NCBI GenBank assembly: GCA_038750655.1
Contig: JBCDGZ010000010.1
Location: 1 to 64,000 of the forward strand
DNA from: JBCDGZ01 sp038750655
GTDB lineage: Bacteria > Bacteroidota > Bacteroidia > Chitinophagales > Saprospiraceae
DNA: 64,000 bases
Reading direction: 5' to 3'
Shown: positions 1-9,119 of the stretch, in pieces
Position numbering within the stretch: position 1 is the stretch's first letter
Layout: the number at the start of each line of letters is the position of its first letter
Position numbers and translations under genes: made by a program
Notes under the pieces: model-generated
Database searches by the model: none
Told to the model about the DNA's origin: nothing
The model's input: the letters and a program-made list of their open reading frames with translations, nothing else

Positions 1-747
1 AGTAAATCGATTGTTTTCCTCCTTAGCCAATCGGTATTGGTAGTTATCAATATCGATGAACACCTCATTAGGCAGAATTTCTCCTTCTACTTTAACCTCC
101 AACAGGTAATCTTCAAATTGCACGACCGTCAAGTCTTCTTCATCGATGACGAAAGAGAAGGGAGCGTCTTTTTCGTAAACTTTATTGTTATTGATCAATC
201 TGGCTGTACTGTCCTTAATCATACTTGGTGCAGCGAAGAGGAGCACCAGCAACAGCAACAGAGGCGGCAGTGCATAAGGTAAGTAGCGCTTGTTTTGGGC
301 CAGATTAATGGCAGATCGAAAAGGCACTAGCTTGATTTCTTCTGATTTTTGTTCAATACTGGCATTGATCAAAGCGGTTTGGCCCGCTTGCTTTTTCAGC
401 TGTAAAATGTTGAGCAGCTTATCTTTTACATCCCCAAAGTGATCCCCAATAATCATGGCGGCTTGCTCGTGCGAAATCACCGTACCGAGACGGAAATAGT
501 GCAGCAATGGTGTTAGCACCCAATAGATAAGAGCGAGCGAGCTGACGCCGATGAAAGAATAAAACATTGTCTTGCGGATGCCCGTACTGAAGAAGAAATA
601 ATGCTCCAAGAAGTTAAAAGTGAGGAAAAGTGCAACGACCAGAGCGATGGTGTATAAAGACCCCCGAATGAGGGAGTTGATATAGTACTTGCGGATGAAA
701 CGATCCAGCTTTTGGATAAGCAATTGATAGTTATCAGTCACTGCCAT
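1..747 (-). CDS. DUF4175-like membrane protein, N-terminal part (cut by window edge)
   Basis: The reading frame is open from an ATG at 747 to the window edge, giving the first 249 residues. It begins MAVTDNYQLLIQKLDRFIRK and has three hydrophobic segments: about residues 30-50, 58-80, and a leucine-rich one near 160-175. Between the second and third lies a conserved-looking stretch, ISHEQAAMIIGDHFGDVKDK. This pattern matches the start of the large Bacteroidota DUF4175 family, whose members run to about 1,000 residues with a periplasmic coiled-coil body; that resemblance is from memory. The cellular role of the family is not known. The gene points away from its neighbour's promoter and has its own upstream region. 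Confidence 0.65.
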   Translation of the reverse strand, partial: MAVTDNYQLLIQKLDRFIRKYYINSLIRGSLYTIALVVALFLTFNFLEHYFFFSTGIRKTMFYSFIGVSSLALIYWVLTPLLHYFRLGTVISHEQAAMIIGDHFGDVKDKLLNILQLKKQAGQTALINASIEQKSEEIKLVPFRSAINLAQNKRYLPYALPPLLLLLVLLFAAPSMIKDSTARLINNNKVYEKDAPFSFVIDEEDLTVVQFEDYLLEVKVEGEILPNEVFIDIDNYQYRLAKEENNRFT

Positions 748-946
748 AAGTTTATTATTATTTTGTAGTAGGGCCAGTTAAGGTTTGCAATATAATACGC
801 AGAAAGCAGGCCAGTTGTTGCCTAAGAGAGCCGTGGGTCATTTACTAGTCAAAACCTACAAATTAATGATTCATAAGTTAATAATCAAGGGCTGTACTAT
901 TAAAGTAAAGTTAAGGTACTTTTGGCGGACAATAAGTGGGTAATAA

Positions 947-985
947 AAAGCCCTTTTGTACTGATTATCAATACAAAAGGGCTTT
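947..985 (-). terminator. Rho-independent terminator of the M1 aminopeptidase gene
   Basis: A perfect 14-bp inverted repeat (947-960 with 972-985) flanks an 11-base loop. Read on the minus strand it is followed by a run of T, as expected for an intrinsic terminator 25 bases after the stop codon of the aminopeptidase gene. Confidence 0.9.
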
Positions 986-1010
986 CGGGGTAATGCCTAA
1001 ACGCTTCGGT

Positions 1011-3662
1011 TTAGAAGTTGGAATAAACCGCTTTGAGCTGAGGGTCCTTTTCCTGGGCCTTAATGTCGTTGATTAGCTCCGTAATTTTGGCGACATGACC
1101 TTTGAGTTCTTCCTGGCGAGTGGCTTCTGCGCTCTCGATTTGACTGCCATAATTCTCGCGCAGATCACTCAATGTTTTGGTGGCAGCGAAGCGTCGCCAC
1201 AGCGAGCTGTTGTTAGGGTCTTTGGCCAGCTGCGCCAATCTATCAATCGCTGGTAGGACGTCGCTGTCATTGAGCTGGCTTAGAATAGCCCCATAGGCTT
1301 CAAAAAAACCAACTACCCCATACCCGTCGACTTTATTCCATTGCTTTTCGTAAAAAGGAAGATACTCCGGCTTAGGGTTCTGGGCATAAATTTCAGCTAC
1401 GGCAGTAATGATATTGCCATTTTCTGCATTTTCCAACTTAGCAGCTTCTGCCAAAGCTTCCTGAGGGTTAAGCGCACTTAAGGCGTTGAGGGCGGCAGAG
1501 ATAACCGGGTAGGCCGGGTCTTTGAGCGCCTTTTTGGCTGCGTCGGCGTATTGAGCATCTTCGGTAGCGCCCAATGCTCCGATAGCAGTGGCTCTGACTT
1601 GAGACTTAGGATCTGCTTGGGCGAGGAGCGCCAGTTTAGCCGCTACGCCTGGTAAATTTGGATCAACATTTCTAATCGCTCCTCTTCTTAGGCTCCAAAA
1701 AGGATCATTGATGGCCAGTGCGATGGTTTGCTGCGCCGCTTCACTCGAAGACTCACTCAAGCTGGCCAAAGCCTCTTGACGGTCTAGATAGTTAGGGGTA
1801 TTTTTGTATTGAAAAATCAAAACCTCCTCCTCTTTCTCTTCATTTTTCTCTGCTAACAGAATTTTATCGGCATCCACATTAACCAATGCTGGCCTCCCGT
1901 CAACCTTAAACTCAAAAGTCTGTAGACGCTTATCGATTCTTACTTCTTCGCGGCGAACCTTACCTTGTTGATCGTAAATGTCGATGGCGATGGGAAGGAT
2001 AAAAATAGGTGGATTCTGCTCTGGGTTTTGCAATTGTTCTATGCGAACGCTGGCAATATTTGTGGTTGAATCATAATCGTGCTGAATATCCAGTACTGGA
2101 TGGCCGGGATTAAAGTACCATTGGTTAAAAAACCAGTTCAAGTCTTCCCCCGTCACTTCTTCGAAAGCCAGCCGCAGGTCGTGGGCCTCCACAGCAGTAT
2201 ACTCATTTTGCTTGAGGTAAAGGCTCAGTCCAGCCCAGAAGGCTTCGTCGCCGACGTAGTTGCGGAGCATGTGCAACACCAATCCTCCCTTATTGTAACT
2301 ATGCGCATCGAACATGTCTCCTTTGTCTTTGTAGGCAAAGTAAATAAGGGGGTGAATACCGGCTTGGCGGGTGGAGCCCAGATAGCCATTCAGCTCGTTA
2401 AAACGATGCCGGTCAGCCTCTTCTTTTCCGTACTGATGCTCCAGCCACAGGTATTCGCCGTAGTTGGCAAAGCCCTCATTCATCGTCAAATTCGCCCAGC
2501 TCTCGCAGGTGACCAAGTCTCCAAACCAGTGGTGAATCATCTCGTGGGCTACGATCAGTTCATTGGTCTCCACATCAATCAGCTCTCGGTCTGTTCCCTG
2601 CATAAATTCTCCAAAAATTACCCCCGTTGTATTCTCCATAGCCCCTGATACATAGTCTCTTACGACAACCTGTGAGTACTTAGACCAAGGATATTCGTAG
2701 CCTAATTTTTCGGAGAAAAATTTCAGCATTGGAAGGGTGTTGGGGTAAATATCTCTAGCATAAGCTTCATATTCGGGTTCTACGTAATATTCCACAGGCT
2801 TGCCTTTATATTCATCTTTTACAACTGCGAATTCGCCGATGGCCAGCATGAATAGGTAAGGAGCGTGGGGTAAATCCATCTTCCAATAATCGGTGCGCGT
2901 TCCATCACTATTGGGGGTCGAGGAGATCAAGGTACCATTGGAAAGGGTTTTGAATCTATCCTCAACTGTTACGTAGGTTTCTTGCGTACAGCGCTCATTG
3001 GGTTTATCGATGGTGGGAAACCAACGCGAGTTGAATTCTGTCTCGCCCTGTGTCCAGATTTGCATGGGTTTGTCGGGAAGGCTGTTGTCAGGATTGATGA
3101 AAAAGAGTCCTTGATCCGAAGTGATTGCTGCACTACCGCCAATGGGCTGTTCGGCAGGCTTGGCGGTGTAGTCTATGCGAATTTTGTAGGTCTCATCCGC
3201 TGGAACGGTACGCCCCAGGTCGATCTTCAACTTTTTACCATCATAATCGTACTTGAGCGCCTCTTCAGAACCATCGAAGGTGACCTTGTGCAAGTCAAAG
3301 CCGACAGCATCCAATTCCAGTTGGTTAGCAGGATAAAAATAAGGCTTTAGGCTCAGTACTGCTTTGCCCAACACATACTGCTTAGGCCAGTCGAAACTTA
3401 CTTCTAATCGCGTATGCAACAGATTGTTTCTGAGATGATAACTGGGTTTGTAAACAGGTAATTCATATTCCTCTGGTTTCTTCAGCTCGGTAGGCTTGGG
3501 CGCTGAGATAACCATAGTGTCCAGATCCGTATATTCTTCAATTACCTCTACTTCGTCGGGTGATTCGTTAGTATTAGTAGGTTGAGAGACTAGGGCTTTT
3601 TTGCCATTTCCGCAGCCGAATAAAAAGAAAACCAGCAGAAATGGAAGGAAATGTATTTTCAT
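1011..3662 (-). CDS. M1 family aminopeptidase lipoprotein with C-terminal HEAT-like repeats
   Basis: This is an 883-residue zinc aminopeptidase of the gluzincin M1 family, which removes N-terminal residues from peptides. The N-terminus is a lipoprotein signal (FLFGC, Cys17), so it is probably anchored facing the periplasm or outer membrane. The substrate-binding GAMEN motif is at 340-344. The zinc site HEMIH is at 373-377, with the third ligand Glu396 exactly 18 residues after the second His. After about residue 640 the sequence becomes helical, Ala- and Leu-rich repeats of the HEAT/armadillo kind (for example LRRGAIRNVD and VRATAIGALGA), a usual C-terminal extension in this family. It has its own promoter and terminator, so it is monocistronic. 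Confidence 0.92.
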   Translation of the reverse strand: MKIHFLPFLLVFFLFGCGNGKKALVSQPTNTNESPDEVEVIEEYTDLDTMVISAPKPTELKKPEEYELPVYKPSYHLRNNLLHTRLEVSFDWPKQYVLGKAVLSLKPYFYPANQLELDAVGFDLHKVTFDGSEEALKYDYDGKKLKIDLGRTVPADETYKIRIDYTAKPAEQPIGGSAAITSDQGLFFINPDNSLPDKPMQIWTQGETEFNSRWFPTIDKPNERCTQETYVTVEDRFKTLSNGTLISSTPNSDGTRTDYWKMDLPHAPYLFMLAIGEFAVVKDEYKGKPVEYYVEPEYEAYARDIYPNTLPMLKFFSEKLGYEYPWSKYSQVVVRDYVSGAMENTTGVIFGEFMQGTDRELIDVETNELIVAHEMIHHWFGDLVTCESWANLTMNEGFANYGEYLWLEHQYGKEEADRHRFNELNGYLGSTRQAGIHPLIYFAYKDKGDMFDAHSYNKGGLVLHMLRNYVGDEAFWAGLSLYLKQNEYTAVEAHDLRLAFEEVTGEDLNWFFNQWYFNPGHPVLDIQHDYDSTTNIASVRIEQLQNPEQNPPIFILPIAIDIYDQQGKVRREEVRIDKRLQTFEFKVDGRPALVNVDADKILLAEKNEEKEEEVLIFQYKNTPNYLDRQEALASLSESSSEAAQQTIALAINDPFWSLRRGAIRNVDPNLPGVAAKLALLAQADPKSQVRATAIGALGATEDAQYADAAKKALKDPAYPVISAALNALSALNPQEALAEAAKLENAENGNIITAVAEIYAQNPKPEYLPFYEKQWNKVDGYGVVGFFEAYGAILSQLNDSDVLPAIDRLAQLAKDPNNSSLWRRFAATKTLSDLRENYGSQIESAEATRQEELKGHVAKITELINDIKAQEKDPQLKAVYSNF

Positions 3663-3683
3663 ATTTACTAATTATAAATAACT

Positions 3684-3714
3684 CAAAAGTAGACAGATTG
3701 ATGCGTTGGGACAA
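3684..3714 (-). promoter_or_regulatory. Bacteroidota-type promoter for the M1 aminopeptidase gene
   Basis: On the minus strand: TTG (3712-3714), 20 bases, then TACTTTTG (3684-3691), a full match to the primary-sigma consensus TTG/TAnnTTTG. It lies 21 bases upstream of the ATG. Confidence 0.8.
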
Positions 3715-3741
3715 AATATGAACGTAGAGAATTAAAATTTG

Positions 3742-3771
3742 TTGGATATGTAATTTTTTTGATTATATTTG
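3742..3771 (+). promoter_or_regulatory. Bacteroidota-type promoter for the pentapeptide-repeat gene
   Basis: TTG (3742-3744), 19 bases, TATATTTG (3764-3771). Transcription should start near 3777, which excludes an upstream in-frame start at 3759 and supports the ATG at 3792. Confidence 0.8.
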
Positions 3772-3791
3772 TAATAATTAACATCAAAAAG

Positions 3792-4412
3792 ATGAATAAT
3801 TCCTCTGATCCTGAGCTAAGCTACCTACGAACAATCTTTCCTCAAGCAGATGAACCTGGTGCAGCACTGCCCAATATCAATCTGCGACAATTGCGACAAA
3901 TCGCAGTGGCTACGCTGCCTCCCACCCCTCAAGAATTATCACAATGTATTATTGCTCATCATCAATTTCTCAACAGCGGTGGAGCCGGCGGCTCTTGGAA
4001 GACTTTGCTGGTCAATGGTTTGGTGCTTGGCTTTTACTCGGGAGCCGAAGGCCGCCGGGGGAAGCAGGCCAGCTTTGAGCATCGCTGCCTGACGGGACTT
4101 ACAGGGCTGGCCGGCCAGCAGCTGCCCTATGCCAACTGCTGCGGCACACTAGCCGAAGGCCTGGATGCCACAGCAGCGGATTTGAGCTATTGCCTTTTCT
4201 CGGATGCCTGGCTGCCGAAGGCGACCTTCGACGAAGCCCTGCTGCGGCAGAGCGACTTTTCGAGGGCCCACCTAGTCGGCGCCTCCTTCGCTGGGGCCGA
4301 CCTCCGCCGCGCCGACTTTGAAAACTGTGATCTGCGAGGGGCCGACTTTAGCGGTGCCCTGCTCGCCGGCGCCCGCTTCCCGGGCGCGAACCTAGAAGGA
4401 GTGAAATACTAA
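3792..4412 (+). CDS. Pentapeptide-repeat protein
   Basis: The product has 206 residues with no signal peptide. The last 85 residues or so consist of tandem pentapeptide repeats of the A(D/N)LxX type (for example GADLRRADFENCDLRGADFS), which fold as a right-handed quadrilateral beta helix. The N-terminal 110 residues have no motif I recognise. Known repeat proteins range from gyrase-protecting DNA mimics to proteins of unknown role, so no function is assigned. The start at 3792 follows from the promoter position. The 3' half is strongly GC-rich compared with the 5' half. The stop codon overlaps the stop codon of the convergent gene. Confidence 0.75.
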   Translation: MNNSSDPELSYLRTIFPQADEPGAALPNINLRQLRQIAVATLPPTPQELSQCIIAHHQFLNSGGAGGSWKTLLVNGLVLGFYSGAEGRRGKQASFEHRCLTGLTGLAGQQLPYANCCGTLAEGLDATAADLSYCLFSDAWLPKATFDEALLRQSDFSRAHLVGASFAGADLRRADFENCDLRGADFSGALLAGARFPGANLEGVKY

Positions 4413-5860
4413 AAGCTGACCACCAGCTTCTCTCTACCTACCTGTTCTGTGTCCTTCCAAAGCTCAACAAAATAAAGGCCCGCCGACCAGCTCATGACAG
4501 CTAACTCCAAATTATTGGAATAAATATCCGATTGACTAAATACAATCCTGCCCCAAATATCATAAACAATAACCTGGTGAGCTTTATGCTCAGGGTTAAA
4601 GAATGAGAGCGTAGAAAACTCCTGGGTGGGGTTAGGAAAAACTTTGAGATGGGACAATTGCGATGGAGCGATCGATTGAGTACTCGTCAAGTTATCCGCA
4701 TTTACTTTCATCAATAAACCATTACTGCTATCTTTTACTCCACTGATATAGATGTTATTATTATAAAAGAGAATATCGCTTATCCAGTCTGGCCAGGTGT
4801 CGCCCCAGGTCTTATATCCTTCCAGATTGCCCTCTGGACTAAATTTTAACAGTCCAATAGCTCTATCCCCCGAACCATCAACATTAACTAGGTCACTTCC
4901 AAGATAGATACTCTCGTCATCCCCAATAGCCATTTCTTTGATGGAGACGCCATAACTAGAATCGATCGCTGTAGTGGTTTGCCACAGCAGGTTGAAGTCT
5001 TTATCAAATTTGTTAATGATAATCAGTTTAGCATCCATGGTGTGACTAGAGGTGTATATGTAGTCCTCGCGAACTGACATATCGAACCTTCTTTCCTTTA
5101 CTGGGTTGTTGTTAACGGTATTCAACATTAAGGATTTAGTGAGCGTACCACTTACCTTATCAATAGCTGCAATGAAGGGAGAGTCGGTGCTATTACTGGG
5201 CGAATTGGGTCTATAAGCACCTGGAATATAAATGGTGGTGCTATCGACAAAAATATTTTCGTAAGAGATATAATCTCCTTCCCCAAAGATGTCTAGCAAA
5301 AATTCCTCTACAATCTCTCCGGTAAGGAGGGTCTTCAAGAGAACCATCTGCAGGTTTTCTTCGGCACTATTTCTACTCACTCCTAGCCAATAGGCATGAG
5401 TTTCGTCAGCAGTGACGCTGAACAGGTAATTGGCTTTAGTAGTATCATATCGCCATTCCCGACTCCAAAGGGGCTCACCGTCAGACAAGTTCGTGGCAAA
5501 CATAAGCGCCGTACAATCATTGAAATCAGCGGAATCGCAGGAGGCTCCTGCACTAAGGACAATGCTGTCCCGAATGGCAATTCCATAGGAAGCATTGATG
5601 AATCCCTCGGTAGAGGAAGTGTCGGTCCAGCTTTGGTTTCCCTCTTCGTCCAGGCTTAAAATTTTAGCATGGTCAAAAGGAGCGGAAATATCGCTGTTGA
5701 ACCCCCAAATTAGACCAAATTCTGGATGGGCCTTTAGATCGCTGCCCTGTCCTTCATTTTGTGTTAATATCCAGTCGAATTGTAAACGTTCTTGAGCTGG
5801 AACAGAAATGATTATACTGCATAAGAGCAGTAGAGTCGAATAGAGTCGAACTTGAATCAT
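4409..5860 (-). CDS. T9SS-secreted protein of unknown function, beta-propeller-like
   Basis: The product has 483 residues. It begins with a clear signal peptide (MIQVRLYSTLLLLC, cleavage after VPAQ). It ends with an approximately 79-residue T9SS type A sorting domain that opens with LKVFPNPTQE and holds the usual YDIWGR and SAGLYF elements. The body contains repeated blade-like strands (KFDKDFNLLWQ, LLKFSPEGNLEGY) of the kind found in secreted beta-propellers. The ATG at 5860 is preferred over a TTG at 5941 because it begins the signal peptide. No enzymatic motif is seen. The gene is AT-richer than its neighbours, a feature shared with the two cargo genes at 31.6-36 kb. Confidence 0.75.
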   Translation of the reverse strand: MIQVRLYSTLLLLCSIIISVPAQERLQFDWILTQNEGQGSDLKAHPEFGLIWGFNSDISAPFDHAKILSLDEEGNQSWTDTSSTEGFINASYGIAIRDSIVLSAGASCDSADFNDCTALMFATNLSDGEPLWSREWRYDTTKANYLFSVTADETHAYWLGVSRNSAEENLQMVLLKTLLTGEIVEEFLLDIFGEGDYISYENIFVDSTTIYIPGAYRPNSPSNSTDSPFIAAIDKVSGTLTKSLMLNTVNNNPVKERRFDMSVREDYIYTSSHTMDAKLIIINKFDKDFNLLWQTTTAIDSSYGVSIKEMAIGDDESIYLGSDLVNVDGSGDRAIGLLKFSPEGNLEGYKTWGDTWPDWISDILFYNNNIYISGVKDSSNGLLMKVNADNLTSTQSIAPSQLSHLKVFPNPTQEFSTLSFFNPEHKAHQVIVYDIWGRIVFSQSDIYSNNLELAVMSWSAGLYFVELWKDTEQVGREKLVVSF

Positions 5861-6111
5861 TGTATATAGTTTTAATAAAAAAAATTTATTAACCAATACA
5901 AGGAGAGAGGTTCGAAAATGAGTATTAACGATTGAAAGCAAATGGAAATGAAAACGAACTACCTAATAAATATACAGTATTAGAGCACGAGTTGCAAAGC
6001 TCAATGTAAATATTGTCAAATTTTTATCTAATTGCGTGGTTACCTTTTTCCCAAAAAATCTATTAAGAGTAACAACTGGTTAGTTGAAAAAAAGCAAGTA
6101 GTTTACAGTTT

Positions 6112-6146
6112 AAGGGCGCTTAATGCTAGGAAGGCAAAGCGCCCTT
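6112..6146 (-). terminator. Probable terminator of the dapD operon
   Basis: A 10-bp perfect stem (6112-6121 with 6137-6146) has a 15-base loop and lies just after the dapD stop. The T-run is stronger on the plus strand (TTTTTT) than on the minus strand, so it may work in both directions. No plus-strand gene precedes it. Confidence 0.6.
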
Positions 6147-6151
6147 TTTTA

Positions 6152-6973
6152 TTAAACTGCGACATTGAATTCCCGCAGTGCATCATTCAGCGAGACTTTT
6201 TTGTCCGTACTTTCCTTGCGCTGACCAATGATGAGGGCACAGGCAACCTGGTATTCGCCAGCTGGAAATTTCTTAGTGTAAGTCCCCGGAATAACCACCG
6301 ACCGGGCGGGCACCCGACCTTTGTGCGTTACTGGCTCCTCTCCAGTTACGTCAATGATGTGTGTGGATTTTGTCAAAACAACATTAGCACCCAGCACCGC
6401 TTCCCGCTCTACCCGTACACCTTCAACGACAATGCAGCGCGAACCAATAAAGCAGTTGTCCTCAATAATGGTTGGACTGGCCTGCAAGGGTTCCAAAACC
6501 CCTCCAATGCCGACGCCTCCACTGAGGTGAACATGGCGGCCGATCTGCGCGCAGGAACCCACTGTCGCCCAGGTATCTACCATCGAGCCGCTACCGACCC
6601 AGGCCCCAATATTAACATAGCTGGGCATCATAATCACCCCTTTCTCCAAAAAGGCACCGTGGCGGGCAATGGCGTGAGGAACGACCCGTACTCCTAGTTC
6701 GGCGTAGGCCCTTTTCATCGGAATTTTATCGTGAAATTCAAAAGGGCCTACCTCAATGGTCTCCATTTGTTGGATGGGAAAATACAGAACAACTGCTTTC
6801 TTTACCCATTGGTTGACGGTCCATTCTCCATCCTCCGTTGGCTCCGCCACCCGGAGTTTTCCTTTATCCAAAAGGGCAATGACTTCCCGAATGGCCGCTT
6901 GCGTATCGGCATGTTGCAATAGGCTCCGGTCTTCCCAGGCCTGTTCAATGCTGGCTTTTAGTGTTTCGTGCAT
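6152..6973 (-). CDS. dapD: 2,3,4,5-tetrahydropyridine-2,6-dicarboxylate N-succinyltransferase
   Basis: DapD transfers succinate from succinyl-CoA to tetrahydrodipicolinate in the succinylase branch of lysine and meso-diaminopimelate synthesis, and so feeds peptidoglycan. The product has 273 residues, normal for the family. An N-terminal helical domain is followed by a left-handed beta helix of hexapeptide repeats (GSGSMVDTWATVGSCAQIG, GVGIGGVLEP), then a short C-terminal strand region. The ATG at 6973 is chosen because it gives the standard MHETLKASIEQ start; an ATG at 7024 would overlap kmo. It is the last gene of the PAP2-like/kmo/dapD run, 11 bases after kmo. Confidence 0.93.
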   Translation of the reverse strand: MHETLKASIEQAWEDRSLLQHADTQAAIREVIALLDKGKLRVAEPTEDGEWTVNQWVKKAVVLYFPIQQMETIEVGPFEFHDKIPMKRAYAELGVRVVPHAIARHGAFLEKGVIMMPSYVNIGAWVGSGSMVDTWATVGSCAQIGRHVHLSGGVGIGGVLEPLQASPTIIEDNCFIGSRCIVVEGVRVEREAVLGANVVLTKSTHIIDVTGEEPVTHKGRVPARSVVIPGTYTKKFPAGEYQVACALIIGQRKESTDKKVSLNDALREFNVAV

Positions 6974-6984
6974 AGTATCAAAAT

Positions 6985-8352
6985 TTATATAGTGTTGAGG
7001 GCCACTTGGCGGCTCTCCAACCATTGCTGAAAAATAGCATCTACTTCCGGGGCTTCCCAGCGCTGCTCAATATTGGGTAAGGCCAATATCTTTCGGAACA
7101 GCTCATCCTGCGCATGACTCTCGGCCAAGGCTTGGCTGTAGGGAATATGACTGAAGGTAACCATTGAATATACCGGAAGAAAGTGCTCCGGGTATTTTTG
7201 TAAAAATCTGGCTTCCATCTTTTTTCTTAATAAAAACAGTGGATCACCGACTAGGTCGCGCATTTCGATGAAGTTGCGCAGGGCCAGATCAGCGATGGCA
7301 TTGGCATCGTCCACTCGCTGGCCGAAGGCCTCGAAGATGCTGGGCCAATCATCGCTGTGTTCATCCATCAAATCATCCAGCAAGCTGCAATCTTCAAACC
7401 CTGAGTTCATGCCTTGGCCGTAGAAAGGGACAATCGCGTGAGAGGCATCGCCCATCAGCAGAATGCGCTCTTGGTAGGTCCAGGGTTCACAGCGAACCGT
7501 AACCAGGCTGGCCGTCGGGTTATCCCTGAAATCTTCCAACAGGTCCGGCATCAGGGGGACCGCATCTGCGAAATAGGTATTGAAAAAATCGAGAATTTCT
7601 TCGTCTGTATTCAGGTGCTCGAAGGAGACTTTACCTTCGTAGGCCAGGAAGAGCGTACAGGTGAAACTGCCGTCCAGGTTGGGAAGGGCGATGAGCATGA
7701 ACTGGCCGCGCGGCCAGATGTGGAGCGCATTTTTATCTAAAGCGAAGCCGCCATCGGCAGTTGGCGGAATGTGCAGTTCTTTGTAGCCGTAGTCGAGGTA
7801 ATGCTGGGAATAGTTGAAGCGCGGTGTACGCTGAAGGCTACCCCGTACGGCCGAGAAAGCGCCGTCGGTTCCAAAAATGATGTCAGCTTCCAGGTCCTTG
7901 ACCTCTCCGCTTTGGGTATCCTTGAAGCGAATGGTCGTCCCTCGGGTATCAACGCCTTGGCATTTATGATTGAAGAAAAAGCGGACAGAGCTAAAATCAT
8001 CCGCAATATTCATCAACTCTAAATTAAGTCCGCCTCTGGAGACCGAGTAGATAGCTTGGTCCTCAAGGCCATAGGGCTGAAATTGCAGATTTCCTTCTAC
8101 GCTGTGCATCTTCCGACCACTCATCGGAATGGCGACTTTGCGTATGGTATCTTCAATGCCTGCTTTGCGCAGGGCCTTCCAGCCCCGGTGGCTCATGGCC
8201 AAATTGATCGAGCGGCCGCCAACGAGTTCCGCTTTGCGAATATCGCCGCGTCTTTCGAAGACATCGACTTGATAGCCTCGCTTGGCCAGCAGAATGGCCC
8301 AAAGGGTTCCAACCAGCCCTGCGCCGACGATGATTGCTTTTTTGTTTTCCAT
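6985..8352 (-). CDS. kmo: Kynurenine 3-monooxygenase
   Basis: This is an FAD- and NADPH-dependent hydroxylase that converts L-kynurenine to 3-hydroxykynurenine, a step toward quinolinate and NAD. The product has 455 residues. The FAD Rossmann motif GAGLVG is at 10-15 after IIVGAG. The family signature GRSINLAMSHRG follows, then GTDGAFSAVR and the FAD-contact motif MGDASHAIVPFYGQGMN. The ATG at 8352 gives the canonical MENKKAIIVGAG start; a TTG lies further upstream. It sits 13 bases after the PAP2-like gene and 11 bases before dapD. No other kynurenine-pathway gene is in this window, though nadD, a later NAD enzyme, is at 48.6 kb. Confidence 0.92.
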   Translation of the reverse strand: MENKKAIIVGAGLVGTLWAILLAKRGYQVDVFERRGDIRKAELVGGRSINLAMSHRGWKALRKAGIEDTIRKVAIPMSGRKMHSVEGNLQFQPYGLEDQAIYSVSRGGLNLELMNIADDFSSVRFFFNHKCQGVDTRGTTIRFKDTQSGEVKDLEADIIFGTDGAFSAVRGSLQRTPRFNYSQHYLDYGYKELHIPPTADGGFALDKNALHIWPRGQFMLIALPNLDGSFTCTLFLAYEGKVSFEHLNTDEEILDFFNTYFADAVPLMPDLLEDFRDNPTASLVTVRCEPWTYQERILLMGDASHAIVPFYGQGMNSGFEDCSLLDDLMDEHSDDWPSIFEAFGQRVDDANAIADLALRNFIEMRDLVGDPLFLLRKKMEARFLQKYPEHFLPVYSMVTFSHIPYSQALAESHAQDELFRKILALPNIEQRWEAPEVDAIFQQWLESRQVALNTI

Positions 8353-8365
8353 GATACTAAGTGGT

Positions 8366-9040
8366 TTACAATAAAATAGCAGTCGCAATAAATTGGGTGC
8401 TGAAACCTACAATAAAGCCGCTGTAAATTTCTTGAATGTGATGCGCCTGTAATAATAAACGAGAAGTACAAACCAGACCGGCTAAGATAATGACGATCAT
8501 CAGTAAGGTGTTCATCGTTATAGTGATCAATCCCAACACGGGGACAAACATGGTGAAATCATAGTAAGCAACAATCCGCATGGTCAGTACGATCATAGCC
8601 AGGAGTCCTCCCATACCTACAGCATGTAAGCTGATTTTTGAGAAGATATTGATGATAAAAGCCAGAAATAAGCCTATAGTAGCTCCCAGTACAAAGATTT
8701 TGTAGGCATCCGGAATATTGGTATTCTTGGCCAGGTTGATGTACATCCACAGGTAGAAAATACCGGTGGCAATAAAGGGGCCAGTGCGGTCTTGCTTATC
8801 CTCCATACTCAAACTTTTGATCAAACCCAGCAGCTTCATCATGGCCACCGAAAAGGCGGGAATGAAAAAGGTAGTCAGAAAAACCAGGATGATCAGTTGC
8901 CCCGTATCGGCGATGTCTCGTTGACCAAAAATATAGGGATTGAACATCAGCAGGATGATCAACATATAGGTTAGGATCAGCAGAGGATGAAAGAGGAAAG
9001 AAAAGAAATGTGCTAGGATTCTCAGCATACTCAATATCAT
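8366..9040 (-). CDS. PAP2-like integral membrane protein
   Basis: The product has about 224 residues and roughly six membrane segments. It carries weak versions of the three PAP2 phosphatase motifs: DKQDRTGP (compare KxxxxxxRP), SLHAVG (compare PSGH), and SRLLLQAHHIQEIYSGF, which resembles the third motif SRxxxxxHxxxDxxxG with Glu in place of Asp. It may be a lipid phosphatase or a degenerate relative; membership is inferred from motif order only. The promoter -7 element at 9086-9093 lies over an upstream TTG start, so the ATG at 9040 (or 9028) is more likely. It is the first gene of the operon with kmo and dapD. Confidence 0.6.
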   Translation of the reverse strand: MILSMLRILAHFFSFLFHPLLILTYMLIILLMFNPYIFGQRDIADTGQLIILVFLTTFFIPAFSVAMMKLLGLIKSLSMEDKQDRTGPFIATGIFYLWMYINLAKNTNIPDAYKIFVLGATIGLFLAFIINIFSKISLHAVGMGGLLAMIVLTMRIVAYYDFTMFVPVLGLITITMNTLLMIVIILAGLVCTSRLLLQAHHIQEIYSGFIVGFSTQFIATAILL

Positions 9041-9085
9041 TGACCAGATAACAGCTATACCATAGCTGTAGTTGTTAATACGCTG

Positions 9086-9093
9086 CAAAATTA
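9086..9093 (-). promoter_or_regulatory. Promoter -7 element for the PAP2-like/kmo/dapD operon
   Basis: On the minus strand it reads TAATTTTG, a full TAnnTTTG match, between the stop of the OmpA gene and the PAP2-like gene. No TTG is visible at the expected -33 spacing. Confidence 0.5.
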
Positions 9094-9119
9094 CTAAAAA
9101 AAATAACTGATTTGGCTGC

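Noticed and set aside
244..275. Short AGCAAC/CAACAG triplet-like repeat
   Set aside because: It is part of the DUF4175 coding sequence (a leucine-rich membrane segment on the minus strand), not an independent repeat.
3759..3791. Upstream extension of the pentapeptide-repeat protein (start at 3759)
   Set aside because: The consensus promoter -7 box lies inside this stretch, so it should not be transcribed as coding sequence.
6032..6697. Plus-strand open frame before and across dapD
   Set aside because: Mostly antisense to dapD, with a low-complexity start in the intergenic region and no recognisable domain.
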